Source: Russula earlei
Taxonomy: Eukaryota > Basidiomycota > Agaricomycetes > Russulales > Russulaceae
Length of the DNA: 64,000 nucleotides
Assembly: GCA_025769875.1 (NCBI GenBank)
Contig: JAGFNK010000108.1
Span: forward strand, 1-64,000
Reading direction: 5' to 3'
The position numbers and the translations under genes were made by a program. Shown piece by piece: positions 1 through 10,569 of this stretch (the first letter of the stretch is position 1; each line of letters begins with the position of its first letter). The notes under the pieces were generated by a model. That model was not told where the DNA came from. It did not search any database and saw nothing but the letters and a program-made list of their open reading frames with translations.

Positions 1-137
1 CAGCACGATGAAGGGATTCATTGTCACCATTGTTGTCTGCACATGCCAGTGCAAGGTGCCAGTGTCGCTCACTCAGACAGTCGATGTGACCATAGAAAAC
101 TTGAATTGTTTTCCAGTGTGCTTCATGATGTCTACCA

Positions 138-182
138 GGTTTCCCAGTTTCTGGGTTTTCGGTTTCCGGAAACTGGGAAACC
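138..182. repeat. 14-bp perfect inverted repeat (hairpin)
   Basis: GGTTTCCCAGTTTC at 138-151 is the exact reverse complement of GAAACTGGGAAACC at 169-182, with a 17-base spacer that itself repeats GGTTTCC-like words. It lies just downstream of the small minus-strand gene, so it could be a 3' stem-loop or the remnant of a terminal-inverted-repeat element. No matching second end was seen. Confidence 0.6.
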
Positions 183-291
183 AGCGGAAACCAACAAAAA
201 CCCGGGAATTTTTTTTGTGGTTTGCTGATGTAGCACATTCACTCAGCAACGAATATAATCTATTTTGCCTTTTCAATAAACTACCAATTTT

Positions 292-561
292 CTACACGAT
301 GGACACCTCGAACGGTCCTATATTCGTATCTGGCCTAATGGCCCTAGGCTGCAGGAACGCCACATCTCCCGGTATTGGATAATCGACGCCTGACGAAAAC
401 AGCGCAAGCAAATAGGTCCGAATCAGCGAGTGCATCGAGAGAACCGTAAGAGAAAGAAATCTACCTGGTGGCGGATTGGCGGGTGTTGGCACGGCGTCAG
501 AGGAGCGGAGAGACCTGCGCAAGAGGCTAACGAACTTGGATGAGGTGGGCGTACCAGACAT
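292..561 (-). CDS. Small spliced hypothetical protein, 64 aa
   Basis: Exon 1 is 561-465 (ATG at 561-559) and exon 2 is 389-292, ending in TAG. The 75-nt intron (464-390) has a GTAGAT donor and a TTCGTCAG acceptor. Joining them in phase 1 gives a 64-residue product. The N-terminal half is basic and Ser/Pro-rich (KFVSLLRRSLRSSD), resembling a mitochondrial presequence, and the C-terminal half ends in GPFEVSIV. No family was recognised. Support comes from the clean intron, the real ATG and a TATAAAG motif about 115 bp upstream. It could instead be the 5' part of a longer gene, but the stop follows directly in frame. Confidence 0.55.
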   Translation of the reverse strand: MSGTPTSSKFVSLLRRSLRSSDAVPTPANPPPGRFLSLTVLSMHSLIRTYLLALFSSGVDYPIPGDVAFLQPRAIRPDTNIGPFEVSIV

Positions 562-1126
562 TGCCGTGTCCTTGTTGATCGTACGGACCCCTCAAGGTTG
601 GGGTGCGATCGTACTGTGCCACATCCTCACACCACACGACAGACCAACCCCAATTCCACTCGCACTGGCGCAGCCTTTATATCCCAGGTATCAAACCGTT
701 CCATCTGTTATATAAGTCAATTGTAGATTATACACATCGTGCACCGTACATATAAATACTGTCGAGTTCGTTGGGTTTGGAATAGACGACGTGTCCTCTA
801 TCTGTATTACACTGGAACAGGATGAGAGGAGAAAAGACATCAGTGATATACACAGTGAGCAAGTCTGTCGTGCTTGTCATGTCCAATCGTGATGGGAAAC
901 ATGCATGAGTCTTGGAGGTGCTGGTGCTGGTGCTGGTGAGAGGAAAGTCCAGGGGAAGGGATTGCGATGGGGTGATGATTGCGAATATTGCATGCAATGC
1001 GGGCAAAGCGATGAAGACCAAACCAAACCGGAGGAGAGTAGAGTATGCCAAAAATCGCGATCAAATACGCGGCCAAATGAGACGCAGGTGCGGGTAGAGG
1101 GCCGTCGAATCACGATGACAAGGTCG
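562..1126. promoter_or_regulatory. Intergenic region with candidate TATA box
   Basis: This 565-bp gap separates the 3' end of the OTU gene from the start of the small gene, both on the minus strand. TATAAAG on the minus strand at 681-675 is about 115 bp before the ATG at 561. An open frame at 728-1051 (-) has only a TTG start and no splice support, so it is not called. A short CACCAG-type microsatellite lies at 915-940. Nothing else was recognised. Confidence 0.35.
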
Positions 1127-3063
1127 CTAGATGCGCAATTCGCGAAAGCCGCGCACGTCCACCCGTCCAGTCCCATTGCGCACCCATTCACCGTCTGCGT
1201 TCTCACTACCTTGAGTGGTGGCGGAGGCACCGCGAAACCGTCCACCAGGGATCACGATCTTCCCCGCACTACCGCGGTGCCGAGGTAACCCCGCAGCCTT
1301 GCGTTCTCTCTTCGTCAGCCGCGGTGGAGCGGGGGCTGGAACGGGCGGTGGTGATGGAGACGACGACGGAGAAGAGATAGGGCTTAGAGAGGCCGTCTCG
1401 GATAGTGCCGGTGTGTCCGCATCATCCGCGTCTGCATCTGCGTCCACATCGGCATCCCCGTCACCTTCGCCGTTATCGCCATCAACATCTACATCCGCGT
1501 CCATATTTACATCCACGCCCCGCGGCACAGCAGGGAGCCCCCGCGCTGTCCCGCGCCGCGTGCGTTTCGCAGCGCTCGTACTCGTTGCGGAGACCTCAGA
1601 CGACCCAGATGATTCATCAAATGAGCGTTTTGGAGAACGGTGGTATTCACGCTCGCGTGCGTATAGTCCTGGTGGTAGCGACGGTAATGCTGGAGGTGAG
1701 GATGATCGCGAGCTTGGGAGAGGGATATCAGCTGGTGTCGGTGGTGCTACTACCACAGGGATGGCGGTGGACGAAGATGCGGATTGTCGGTGCGCACGCG
1801 AGCTCCGCCGCGGACGTGAAAGTGGTTTCGGCGCCGAGACGTGAACAAGGGGTAGCTTGGTTGCAGAGGCCGACCCTGCACGTGCACGTGCCTTGCTTGG
1901 GGGTTTGGGGGATAGTTTAGGAGTCTGTGGAAGGTCACGGAGTGATGAATCTGCAGGGAGTTCGCAAACGTTTGGCGGGCCGGAGTGCGGTCCGCGGAGG
2001 TTTCGGATTGATGAAAAGTGTTCCCAATCATGATAGCTGCGAATGTGGGGCGTGAGCGATATGAGAATCGCGCGAGACGAGGGGAACGCTCACGCCACGT
2101 AGATTGTGGGTGTTTCGGCACCGTCATCGTCATCATCTTTATTAAACATTGCAGCCTTCTCTGAACGGGTTTTCACCCTATCGGCTCGCCTGCTTTCCCG
2201 GCGTGCTGCCCGTCTTGATCGATCGTTCATGACGGGATCTCGTTCGATGAGGGTTGTGGCGAGAGATGATGTCGATGACGTGGGTGCTTCCTTGGCCACT
2301 GCGACCGCTACAGGATCCCAGCCGGCAGCCCACTCTATGAGATAGATGAGACCGGGTTGGATGACCTTGACATTACACTTCTTCATATGGGCGAACGCGG
2401 AGAGTTCGAGATGCCCTCCGTAGGTGGCTGAGATTACGAAGCAGTTCGGGCGCTTAAGTAAGCCAATTATAGCAACCAGGTGGGGGCCTCACCAGGTTGA
2501 CGCATGAGGGAAAGGTGAACATCCAAGCCACGCTCATCGTCAACGAAGGGGGCATAACGGACGCTGTGTGACTGTATCCAATCACAAATATCCTTGCGAA
2601 GCTGGAGGTGGCGAGACTCGGTGCCAAATAATTGATCCGAGAGCGCGCGAAAAAGGCAATTTCCGTCGCCGACTGTGTCGGCGGCGTAGAGACCGAGCTG
2701 ACGGAGCTGTTCCGTGAGCTGTTGTGTGTTGGTGTCCGGATCTGAGAGGAGCTGGCGATAGCGAACAAAGAGGAAATGATGGGAAGGGAAAGCACGTGAG
2801 GGGGCGGGAGAGGAGGGGGGGAAAGGGTGAGGGAGAAAGATGTGCAACGATCAGGATGATGGGCGGACAAGAGAAGTGAGATATGAGGCTCACCTTGCCC
2901 TTGCTAGAGCGAGTCGTGCGCGAGCGCACTGCAAGCACGTTGGTGCCATCAGTAACCGCAGTAGAAAGTTTCTCCAAAACAAAAACGCAGGACGCGAGAA
3001 AGAGTCAAACATACATGGTAAAAGAGCCTTTGGGCCACGCCTGTGACTCCTAGGAGGGCCCAT
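1127..3063 (-). CDS. OTU-domain cysteine protease (OTUD3-like), 5 exons, 528 aa
   Basis: This is a predicted deubiquitinase of the OTU family, which hydrolyses ubiquitin isopeptide bonds. Exons are 3063-3015, 2928-2894, 2751-2493, 2427-2094 and 2036-1127; introns are 86, 142, 65 and 57 nt, all GT-AG, and every phase closes. The catalytic motif TVGDGNCLFRALSDQ places Asp57 and Cys60 as catalytic. TYGGHLELSAF follows at about 116, and the catalytic His is in WEHFSSIRN (about 232), created exactly across the last intron. The N-terminus is basic. The C-terminal ~290 residues are low-complexity Pro/Ser and Asp/Ala-rich, ending in a basic TKRERKAAGLPRHRG segment. The start in the 49-nt first exon is inferred from splice phase: the longer open frame upstream of exon 2 has no ATG. 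It is transcribed divergently from the gene at 3308. Confidence 0.88.
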
Positions 3064-3307
3064 GTGGATTGGACAAAAGGGAAATAATAAGGAATAGTTC
3101 GACAGTTGCGTTTTGACTTTGCCGGGGTTCGGGGCTGAAGGGATTGACTGAATCAACCCGCTTTCGGGGTCCCTTTCATATGGATGCGGACCCCGGATGC
3201 ATGGCATTGCCCCTCACCCAATGGCACTTTACCACATTTGCTTCAATGTACCCTAGGACCTAGTACCTAGGCAATCTTGCTTTTTACCTTGACGCCGTAT
3301 ATCAGCC
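3064..3307. promoter_or_regulatory. Shared divergent promoter region
   Basis: This 244-bp gap lies between the start codons of the OTU gene (-) and the F-box-like gene (+). It is long enough only for a compact bidirectional promoter. A short near-palindrome around CCTAGGACCTAGTACCTAGG sits at about 3251-3270, close to the plus-strand start. No clear TATA box was found. Confidence 0.45.
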
Positions 3308-4200
3308 ATGGTCGTTATTGATGAGAAGACGATGCTTCCCCCTCCGCCCGCCTACTCCCTTCCACGAACGAACCCGAACATCCCTACTCCCCTTCCTGTT
3401 CCCGAATCCCTTCATCCCCCCCCATTCTCAGCCCCATATCGTACACTTGCGACTCTTTCTGATCTGCCCTCCCACCTGTTGTTGCATGTCGTCCATCGGA
3501 CATTCCCCCAGGCTCCAGATAAAAGCTACAACAAGGTGGAAAGGCAGAGGAAGACGCTTCGTTGGCTCACTGCGTCCCTGAGGCTGGTTAATCGCACCTT
3601 CTACATAGGTATGCTCCTTCCTTTCATCCATGAAGGAAGCAAGGGCCAAAGTCTCTGCTCCAATCTTTTTCCCTCCTCCTACTTGCGTCGTCCTACCAGA
3701 GTGCTGACCACTGAATCTTATCTCGCCCAGCTTGCATGCACGTGCTGCGCTCGACCTTTCTCCCCTCGTACACCTCCCTTATCCGGCCCCCATACACCTC
3801 CGATCCCTTCCCGCTTCAGACGCCCCCAGGTAGCGTTGGCACGGCACTCAACCGGAGTCGCGAGACTGTCGTCCTGGATCTGTTCATCGCGCTCAAGGTG
3901 CATGACGACGTCTTTGCGGACGAGTCCGAGCTGCATCTCGGACAGCCGGAGGCTTTTCGCGACCTCTTCGACCTCATGCAACCCCGCGCGCGCCTCGACG
4001 ACCTCCTTCGCGCTTACCTCGCCCCCACGCGTGTCAACCTCTCTGCGTACAGCGTCACGTTCGCCCCGAGGCGCGTCGGCGTTATAGGTCCCTCGCGCCG
4101 GACGATCGTTGATGTCGAACGGGCGAAGGACGAAAGACTCGAGGTCGCGGCCAAGCGCCTCGCCAGGAAGCTCCAGGAGTATTTAGCTGCCAGATGTTGA
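3308..4200 (+). CDS. F-box-like conserved fungal protein, 2 exons, 256 aa
   Basis: Exon 1 is 3308-3608 (ATG) and exon 2 is 3731-4200 (TGA). The 122-nt intron has GTATGC and CGCCCAG signals and joins in phase 1 to read TFYIACMHVLRSTF. A Pro-rich N-terminus is followed at about residues 48-66 by TLSDLPSHLLLHVVHRTFP, which has the look of an F-box-like helix start (LxxLPxxLLxxV). The rest is predicted helical, with ETVVLDLFIALKV and a Leu/Arg-rich C-terminus. If the F-box assignment is right it would act as a substrate adaptor of an SCF ubiquitin ligase, a role related to its deubiquitinase neighbour. The gene model is firm; the function is tentative. Confidence 0.75.
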
Positions 4201-4252
4201 CATCGATGTAACCATCTGAAATATTTTCTTTGCAAACATGAACTTTACTACT

Positions 4253-4685
4253 CTAGCTACCAAGACTCCTAATGTAAATGTATGCGTTGTACTCACTGTA
4301 CTGCCTAGGACGAATGGATTGAACTGAAACGATTATCGGGCCATAAAAGATGTCTTCTGCGATTTCCCGTGAGAATATCAGACATCTTCCTCCCGTCGAG
4401 TGGAACAGAAGTTTCTTGATGGAATTATCGCCGGCCTTGAATATCTTGAACGCTTGCCCCGGATCATTGCTATTAATTAGATCTTGCCCCGTTCCCGTCG
4501 CCTTTAATGGGTCGTGTTTCACCTTCAGTTCGCCGTGCAACGTTGTTAGCAAGCAAATAATCCTCACCTGGGCCGCCGCGGACTCGGGCTTGTACTGGTA
4601 TTAACGTATCACCTCTTGCAGTGGATTCTCGCACGCAAATCAAAGGCCATTCGTCAGCCACGAGTGGATAACTGGTGGTGTGCAA
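4253..4685 (-). pseudogene. Possible exon or gene remnant, unknown
   Basis: On the minus strand a protein-like stretch (DPGQAFKIFKAGDNSIKKLLF, about 4500-4400) is preceded by plausible splice sites: acceptor GAACTGAAG at about 4528 and donor CAGGTGAGG at about 4569. The upstream exon would need an unusually short intron and a phase that does not close, and I found no ATG that fits. It is therefore either one exon of an incompletely seen gene or a degenerating one. No family was recognised. Confidence 0.3.
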
Positions 4686-5356
4686 TCAAGACGATGTAAT
4701 GTACCCGTTGCAGTAGTAAGCGGGAATCGGGTTATTTCTCATCGTCGCCCCATGATGCACAGCTTTTGATATATTTGATTTAGATTTATCTTCAATATCG
4801 AAGAAAGAAGGCTCCACCTCCATCCGTGCGCCATACGAAACGCACGGGCACGGGCTGCCTGAGAACGGAATCGTTTCGCCTCGACAGATCTGCTAAAAAC
4901 CCCGAAGTTGAGGGGAAGAACGGAGGCATCTATGAAAATAGAAATAAGTTGACGTTGACGGATCACTACGTAGTGCCTGCTACCGTACTTGTTCGACATC
5001 GGGAACCCCGCTTCAAAAAGTGACGGACGGATGCGTATCGATACGTAAGGCGATCAGCCTAGGCGCGGACCGGGCCGGACCGGGCATCACGAAAAACGCG
5101 ACCCGCGTCGACTCGTCAAAGTCAAACACTCGAACATGCACCCCGCCCGACACCTTCTCCTTCCGCCCACCACCGCCCTCTTTCACTCGTCGCCCGCCCA
5201 GCGCATACGCCCGTCACCCACCCAAGGCGAGATCACCACCACAACCACATTGGGTAAAGCCTGACGCATCCTAACTTCTGCCGAAGAGACCCACTCGACG
5301 ACACCACCGTGCCTTGTTGCCCAATGCCACGCATACCCAATCCCTTAGTCTCAGCT
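4686..5356. other. Gene-free stretch
   Basis: No supported gene. Open frames here lack splice signals or ATG starts. The part after about 5090 is C-rich on the plus strand and runs into the degenerate repeat block. Confidence 0.4.
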
Positions 5357-5770
5357 CTTCGTATGTTCTACTATGTTTTCGGACTCTCCTTTCTTCTCTT
5401 TCAGTTTTAGTCTTGATGCGAACACACTTGGTCTTAATACAATTGACGACTCGGCCACATCACTGAACGCGCGCACCAACGCCCACGCCCCCGTCGTCCA
5501 ATACTACACATATCCGCCCTCTTAGACTCGACCCCTCTCACGATGCGAACACACTTAGTCTTGATACAATCCACGACTCGGCCACATCGCCGAATGCGCG
5601 CACCATCGTCTACGCCTCCGTCGTCCAATACCACACATATCCGTTCTCTTTGACTCGGCCCTTCGTATGTTCTACTACATTTTCGGACTCTCCTTTCTTC
5701 TCTTTCAGTTTTAGTTGCGATACGAACGCATTCAGTCTCGATATGATCGACGACTAGGCCGCATGCTCAA
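5357..5770 (+). repeat. Degenerate direct-repeat block
   Basis: CTTCGTATGTTCTACTA followed by TTTTCGGACTCTCCTTTC occurs at 5357 and again at 5661 (304 bp apart). A second unit starting GATGCGAACACACTT is found at 5415 and 5542 (127 bp apart), with a diverged copy at about 5719; each continues into ACGACTCGGCCACATC. The copies are imperfect, so this is an old tandem or nested duplication. No coding capacity is apparent. Confidence 0.7.
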
Positions 5771-5974
5771 ACGTGTGCACCCTCACCCAATACCGTACAC
5801 ATCCGTTCTCTTAGACTCAGCACGGACACTACGAACTAACGTACAGCTCTTCGATTCCGCGCATATCCGTTCTACGCCCCCATTTCTCTAAAGTCCACCA
5901 CCCAGCTATGCGCTAGCATCGGTAGGATATCGACCGGTTCGGTACAATACACCTCTGAGTACTTACGATCGACA

Positions 5975-6329
5975 CGTATATAAAGCCCCGCTTTGCCTTA
6001 GAAGGGGGGCAGACAAATAAACCCCAAAGTCTCCTTCTCGTTCCCCCTTTTTCTATCCTTCGTCAACCGACCTTGAGCGCGCCGCCGCCTTCGTTCGACA
6101 AATTAGTTTCGTTATGTCTCACTCGTGTTCAAGGATCCCAATCGCACCTGGCTCGTTTGACCTCGCAAGCGATTGGACTTCTCGCTCGCTCATTCCGCCC
6201 TCGCGTACCACCGCACACTACCGCGTCCCCTACGTCATTGATTCCGGCCGCCATCGCTTTCTAACTCGCGCCCCAACCCGTACACCATCATGCTGCCGGG
6301 AACTGCCGCTGTTCCCCGCTCCCTTATGA
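5975..6329 (+). promoter_or_regulatory. Promoter-like TATA and pyrimidine-rich leader before a short ORF
   Basis: A TATATAAAG-like box at about 5978 is followed by a C/T-rich leader at about 6030-6060, then an ATG at 6114 opening a 71-codon ORF to 6329. This arrangement is typical of fungal core promoters and of LTR promoters. The ORF product is Pro/Ser/Arg-rich and matches no family I know, so I annotate the promoter-like signal and not the gene. It could be part of an old LTR. Confidence 0.3.
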
Positions 6330-7364
6330 GTACTCGCGTCCCACTAAGTTTTCCTCGCCTTACGCCTCGCGCTCTTGCGTCCCTCACCAGAGCGCCTCCT
6401 GCGCGCCGCGGCAACTTCGCTGATCTGGGATAACACTACGTCTTCGCCGTGCCGCCTTCTTGCCTTGTTTTTCCATCTGCTACTCCATTTTCCCTTCCTT
6501 GGTCTACACGTTCCCCTTGGGCGAACACTACTTTCTCTCGCACCACATTCGCACACTAGTGCCGACATACAATACGATACGATGCGTACCATGACCCGAT
6601 AAGGTACGGTCAACTTGAACGCGGCCCGATTTCTTGTTTTTATATTAATTTTTATTGGAACTAACTCGGACGTCGTTGCTTGCTGACCTCCAAGCCATGG
6701 TTTGCAGCTCCCGCGGTCGCGACGCAGCACGAACTACACAGCACGGTACTCATGGGAAGGTCCGCAGCGGTTGCAATGCCTGGAACCAACTCCAACTCAG
6801 ATAGGATGGTGCGCTTACACCGGGCGTAGGCAAGCGCGCAAGCAGCAACACCGCACCCACCATGACCACGATGAGAGGGAGGTGCGCAGCCGTGTTGTGC
6901 CTGGCTCGGGCCACTGTCACTGTCGTGTCAAAAAAAGGCTGAGCGTCACTTGACCGCGATCCGAGTCGCCCTTTAATTGGCCGGAAGCTACTTATTCTTG
7001 CAAATGAAAAAGGGACTGATCTAAGACTTGCGAATTCTATCAATGCAACCTTTGGGCAGGAATCGACTAATTGGGGTGACTCGAAGCAAATTGCTGACAA
7101 TTACCTTCAATTTGCAAATGCAGTTTTTCCTGATGTCCCAGGTGCAGAGTGGGGTACATGGTGGTGATGTCGAAGAATTGGTGCAAGAGGGAAGGAGAAT
7201 ATGAAGGGACGTGCGACATGGTGGCAAGTGCAAGTCATGTGAGTTTCCCGGTCAGCAGGCTCACATACCTTACAACAGTAAGGCAAATCCAGATGGCCAT
7301 AAGGACCCAGAAGGATGGCGCATTCGCAAGACGAATGGCCCCACGTAACAAATCTTGTCCCGGC
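6330..7364. other. Gene-poor stretch with possible downstream exons of the 7.4-8.0 kb remnant
   Basis: No complete gene. On the minus strand a good donor (TAAGGTATGTGAGCC, about 7284-7270) and a short ORF beginning ATGTCGCACG (about 7219) lie downstream of the remnant at 7365-7966 and may be its decayed later exons. Sequence at about 7228-7275 resembles 9065-9105 inside the hAT-like element. Confidence 0.3.
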
Positions 7365-7966
7365 TCAAGCAGGTGAGCCTGCCTCAACAGCAGTAAATCG
7401 CACCTTCACGTCTGGAGGCAAGCAACTCTTCGCACCTTTGCGCCCATACATGCGTAGCTCGCCGTTCTCGCACACAAGACTGAAGCTGCCTGCGGGGCCT
7501 GGCCCGCGCGAGATCGCAAGCTGCTGCACGTCCCTGAGCACGCGGGCGAGCCGCACGAGCCGAGCGACTGTCATGCTGAGCTGTGCTGAGAGGTAGGCAG
7601 GCGCATTTGCGTGCATCGACGCGCCATTCTTTCCATTCCGTGAATGTGCCGCGTTCGTGAACACCGAGATGCAGGCCGCAACGTGGGCGTCTGCGAGAGC
7701 ACCGGCTGCGGGTAGAGCTCGTTCCAGTCCAGCCGGTTGACGTGGTAGTGCGCGGATCGCGCGGTCAACTCGAGCAGTGCGTCTTGCGGCACTTGAGTAC
7801 TTGAGTGCCCGTGCGAACAATGTTGATGATGGGTTCTGGTGACTGAGCGCTGAGCCGCCGTCTGCGTGCTGGGAGAACTGGCGAGGCTTATGCTCCCAAG
7901 TTTGTCTCTGAGATCGTCGACAGAATGTGCAGGTCTGTTCTTCACTGACTGTGTCATGTCAGACAT
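7365..7966 (-). pseudogene. Frameshifted hypothetical protein gene
   Basis: A real ATG at 7966-7964 opens a frame reading DALLELTARSAHYHVNRLDW and continuing to SQTPT near 7690. After that the protein-like sequence moves to a second frame (LHLGVHERGTFTEWKEW, about 7684-7630) and then to a third (VARLVRLARVLRDVQQLA, then SFSLVCENGELRMYGRKG) before a donor-like GGCAGGTGAGCC at about 7370. Needing three frames indicates at least two indels. I do not recognise the family. The hAT-like element sits only 60 bp upstream of the start and may have disturbed the promoter. Confidence 0.45.
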
Positions 7967-8025
7967 TCTGGGTTTAGTGGTCGTTGTGCCACCCTTCGTA
8001 GATGAGCACGCATCGACCCCTAAGC

Positions 8026-9259
8026 TAGGGATGTGCCCGGCCCGGCCTCAGGCCGTGAGCCGGGCCGAGCCAGGCCGAAATAGGCCGGGCCGAGCCGGGC
8101 CAAAGTGACGGCTTCGTGACGGCTTTGGCCCGGTTTGAAAAGCCAAAGCCGGGCCGTCAAGCCCCGGCTTTGATCATTTGGGGTAATCATCAAACTTTAA
8201 TTTATCAACTTTGCATGGATATGGACATGGACACCATCGTTCCCTGTCGTTTTTCATCGTATCTGTGCTTCCCTCTCGACCTTCCTTTTTGCTTGAGTCA
8301 AGTACATGTACAAGGTAAGCCTTGGTGGCCTATATGTCAATGTGCAATGCTCAGTCGCGTTGATTGCTTGTAATCCCTTTCCTCAGTCTTAGATCGCTTC
8401 GTCCCGCAGCGTACCATGTTATACATTGGACTTCACTCATTCCACATGTATAATCCATGCTCTTACCATGCTCATCATGCTCTCCAGAACATAACGACTC
8501 CGTGATATATTTGATATTTAAATACAAAAGTGCTATTCTAAAGTCCTCCTACTGCGAATCCGCGAGCGCGAGGCGATGCGGCGATGATGTTGGGGGCGAG
8601 ACGCTATGGGCAGCGAGCCCTCAAATAGGGCGGCAATGACGATGGGCGAGGCGCTGTGGGCAGTGAGCCCTCATGTAAGGCGATGGTGATGATGACAAAC
8701 GTGTCATACGGGTCCATGCGTAGACGTGTGGCGGACGTGAGGACGATGCTTGAGGGACGGTCTTGGGAGGGCGCGAGGCACAGCCGGACGGCGATGGTGT
8801 CGTGCCGTAGGTCGAAGTGTGGGGAGGAGCCATGCTCCAACTTGAAGACCGAAGAGATGAAGGCGTTGAGCGGCAAGGCGAGTGACGTCGACGGCGATCG
8901 AATTGAGCTGTTGTCGTAGTCTGCTGACATGGAGTGGACAACGCGGTGGGGATGACGTCGAGAGTGGGAACACGAGGAAAGGAGAGTGAGGTGAAAGGAA
9001 TGATGATAGTTGGAAGGAGGGATGTGAGTGGGATGAAAGACAAAGGGAGTGGCGCGCAAGGGGCCTGTTACAAGTCATGTGGCCAGCGGGCTCACATACA
9101 GAAAATCTTACGTACAAAAGCCGTGGCCTAGGCCAGGCCAAGCTGGAGCCAAGCCGGGGTTGACGGCTTGACCCGGCCTGGGGTTTTAGAAAGCCAAAGC
9201 CGCCTCGGGCCGAGCCAAAGCCGGGGCTTTCAGGCCAAGCCGGGCCGGAAAAAACCCTA
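8026..9259. mobile_element. hAT-like non-autonomous DNA transposon, 1,234 bp
   Basis: The exact 8-bp duplication CCCTAAGC flanks the element (8018-8025 and 9260-9267), the target-site length of the hAT superfamily. The 21-bp terminal inverted repeats (8026-8046 and 9239-9259) match at 17 of 21 positions; both begin TAGGG and end CCGGCCCGGC. Subterminal regions (about 8035-8165 and 9120-9245) are packed with GGCCCGG/CCGGGCC words in inverted orientation, as expected for transposase-binding arrays. No transposase is encoded. Instead the centre (about 8541-9112) has sequence also present, heavily decayed, at 12940-13427, and weak similarity to 7228-7275, suggesting captured host sequence. Confidence 0.85.
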
Positions 9260-9587
9260 CCCTAAGCGGACGATCATCTTTTTGTCGTGCATATGTTATG
9301 TTCAAGGGACGCTGAATCGCACACAGTTCTGACGCACATATGAGACGACACGATGGCGGCCCGAGTCTGGATGAAGCCGTACCCGAAGCCCCACGTCCTA
9401 GGGGTATGTCCAACATATTGAGAAACTCGGGCGCTTATGGCGCACGCATCAAGGATTATCGGGTAACGTCTCATCTCAGTCAAGGTATACAATGCCTCGC
9501 TTAATACGTCGCTGCATCCACGTCGCATCAATTAAAATGATCCGACGGATGTAATGTATAGACCTGCCGTCATGATCCTGATCAGCC

Positions 9588-10052
9588 TTGTTTTCACAAA
9601 TCCATATTCCCAATCAACATGCGAACCTCCTCTGTTTTTGCAATATGTTGCCTTGCTGTTGGCATCACTTCATCGTTTGTGTTTCTTCAAGTCCTCTTTC
9701 TCCTCAGAGATTGACTTCACCTCGAAGAAATGCGCAGCCCAGCCAGCCCCTTCCTTCGATAGACCTGTCTCCACACCAAGAGGCATTGTCATCAACAAGT
9801 GAGGAGTGGGTACAGCACTGTAATGCATGCCAAACGCACTTAAGGATGCTCCCAAGCGACCCAAGCTTTGCTCATGTCGCTACGATAGACCATTTTCTTC
9901 GGACCACTAGACCACTGAGGAATAACTTGGCAAGGTTGCACGAGAATGACCCGAATGACTGGAGCGTTTCCCGTCATTTGGAAGTGGTGGATAAGACGCG
10001 GAAGCATTTGAGTAACGATCGTGAATACATGCGGAAACACCTTAGTTCATAA
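9588..10052 (+). CDS. Possible terminal exon of an unknown gene
   Basis: The open frame has no ATG at its start (TTG), but its second half reads like coding sequence: SSTSEEWVQHCNACQTHL then DPNDWSVSRHLEVVDKTRKH, ending EYMRKHLSS and TAA. It is hydrophilic and predicted helical. It may be a last exon whose upstream part was displaced by the hAT insertion or by the decayed block to the right. No family was recognised. Confidence 0.28.
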   Translation: MFSQIHIPNQHANLLCFCNMLPCCWHHFIVCVSSSPLSPQRLTSPRRNAQPSQPLPSIDLSPHQEALSSTSEEWVQHCNACQTHLRMLPSDPSFAHVATIDHFLRTTRPLRNNLARLHENDPNDWSVSRHLEVVDKTRKHLSNDREYMRKHLSS

Positions 10053-10569
10053 TTCCAGTATATTATGGATGTTCAAACTTGGATGCTTCCTGCTTTCATG
10101 AAAAGTCTCTCTTTTCGTGTACCACAAGTTTAAATAACATTTTTTTTGAGTCTCTGCTTGTTGGCTGTCACCCTGCATATTAGTAGAGGGGCTACCAGTA
10201 GTAGAGCTGCATATATTCTGAATGCCAATCATCTCTCTGCATGCCATTATGGCATATGTGTTGTCTATGATTCCAAGTAAGGAATGTGTTGATGCCAGGC
10301 AATGTAGATTGACATGATGAGGCCAACCCAAATGTGATTGGATAATGTCACACCAAGCCAACCAGAGTCTTTGGAATTTTGCAAAAATGTGGCACCCAAA
10401 TCCAGACTGTTGGACTTTGTCAGCAGAGCTGTGCTTGAACATCTTTAGAATTCAGAAAATCAATATAACTATTTAATAATAAGAATAAACTACTTGAAAA
10501 CAGAAGTTGTTGTACTCAAAATGGAAATTGTGGCATAACAGAGGGTCAATGTTGCACCATGCTCTTCCT

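Noticed and set aside
728..1051. Minus-strand ORF with signal-peptide-like start
   Set aside because: Its start is TTG, there is no splice support, and it lies in the 3' flank of the OTU gene.
2582..2977. Start of the OTU protein in the open frame at 2977
   Set aside because: The frame begins at TTG with a stop upstream and no ATG. The two small exons 3063-3015 and 2928-2894 give a real ATG and correct phases.
8604..9141. Minus-strand ORFs inside the hAT-like element as a transposase
   Set aside because: No hAT transposase motif is visible, three frames are equally open, and the sequence is repeated outside the element.
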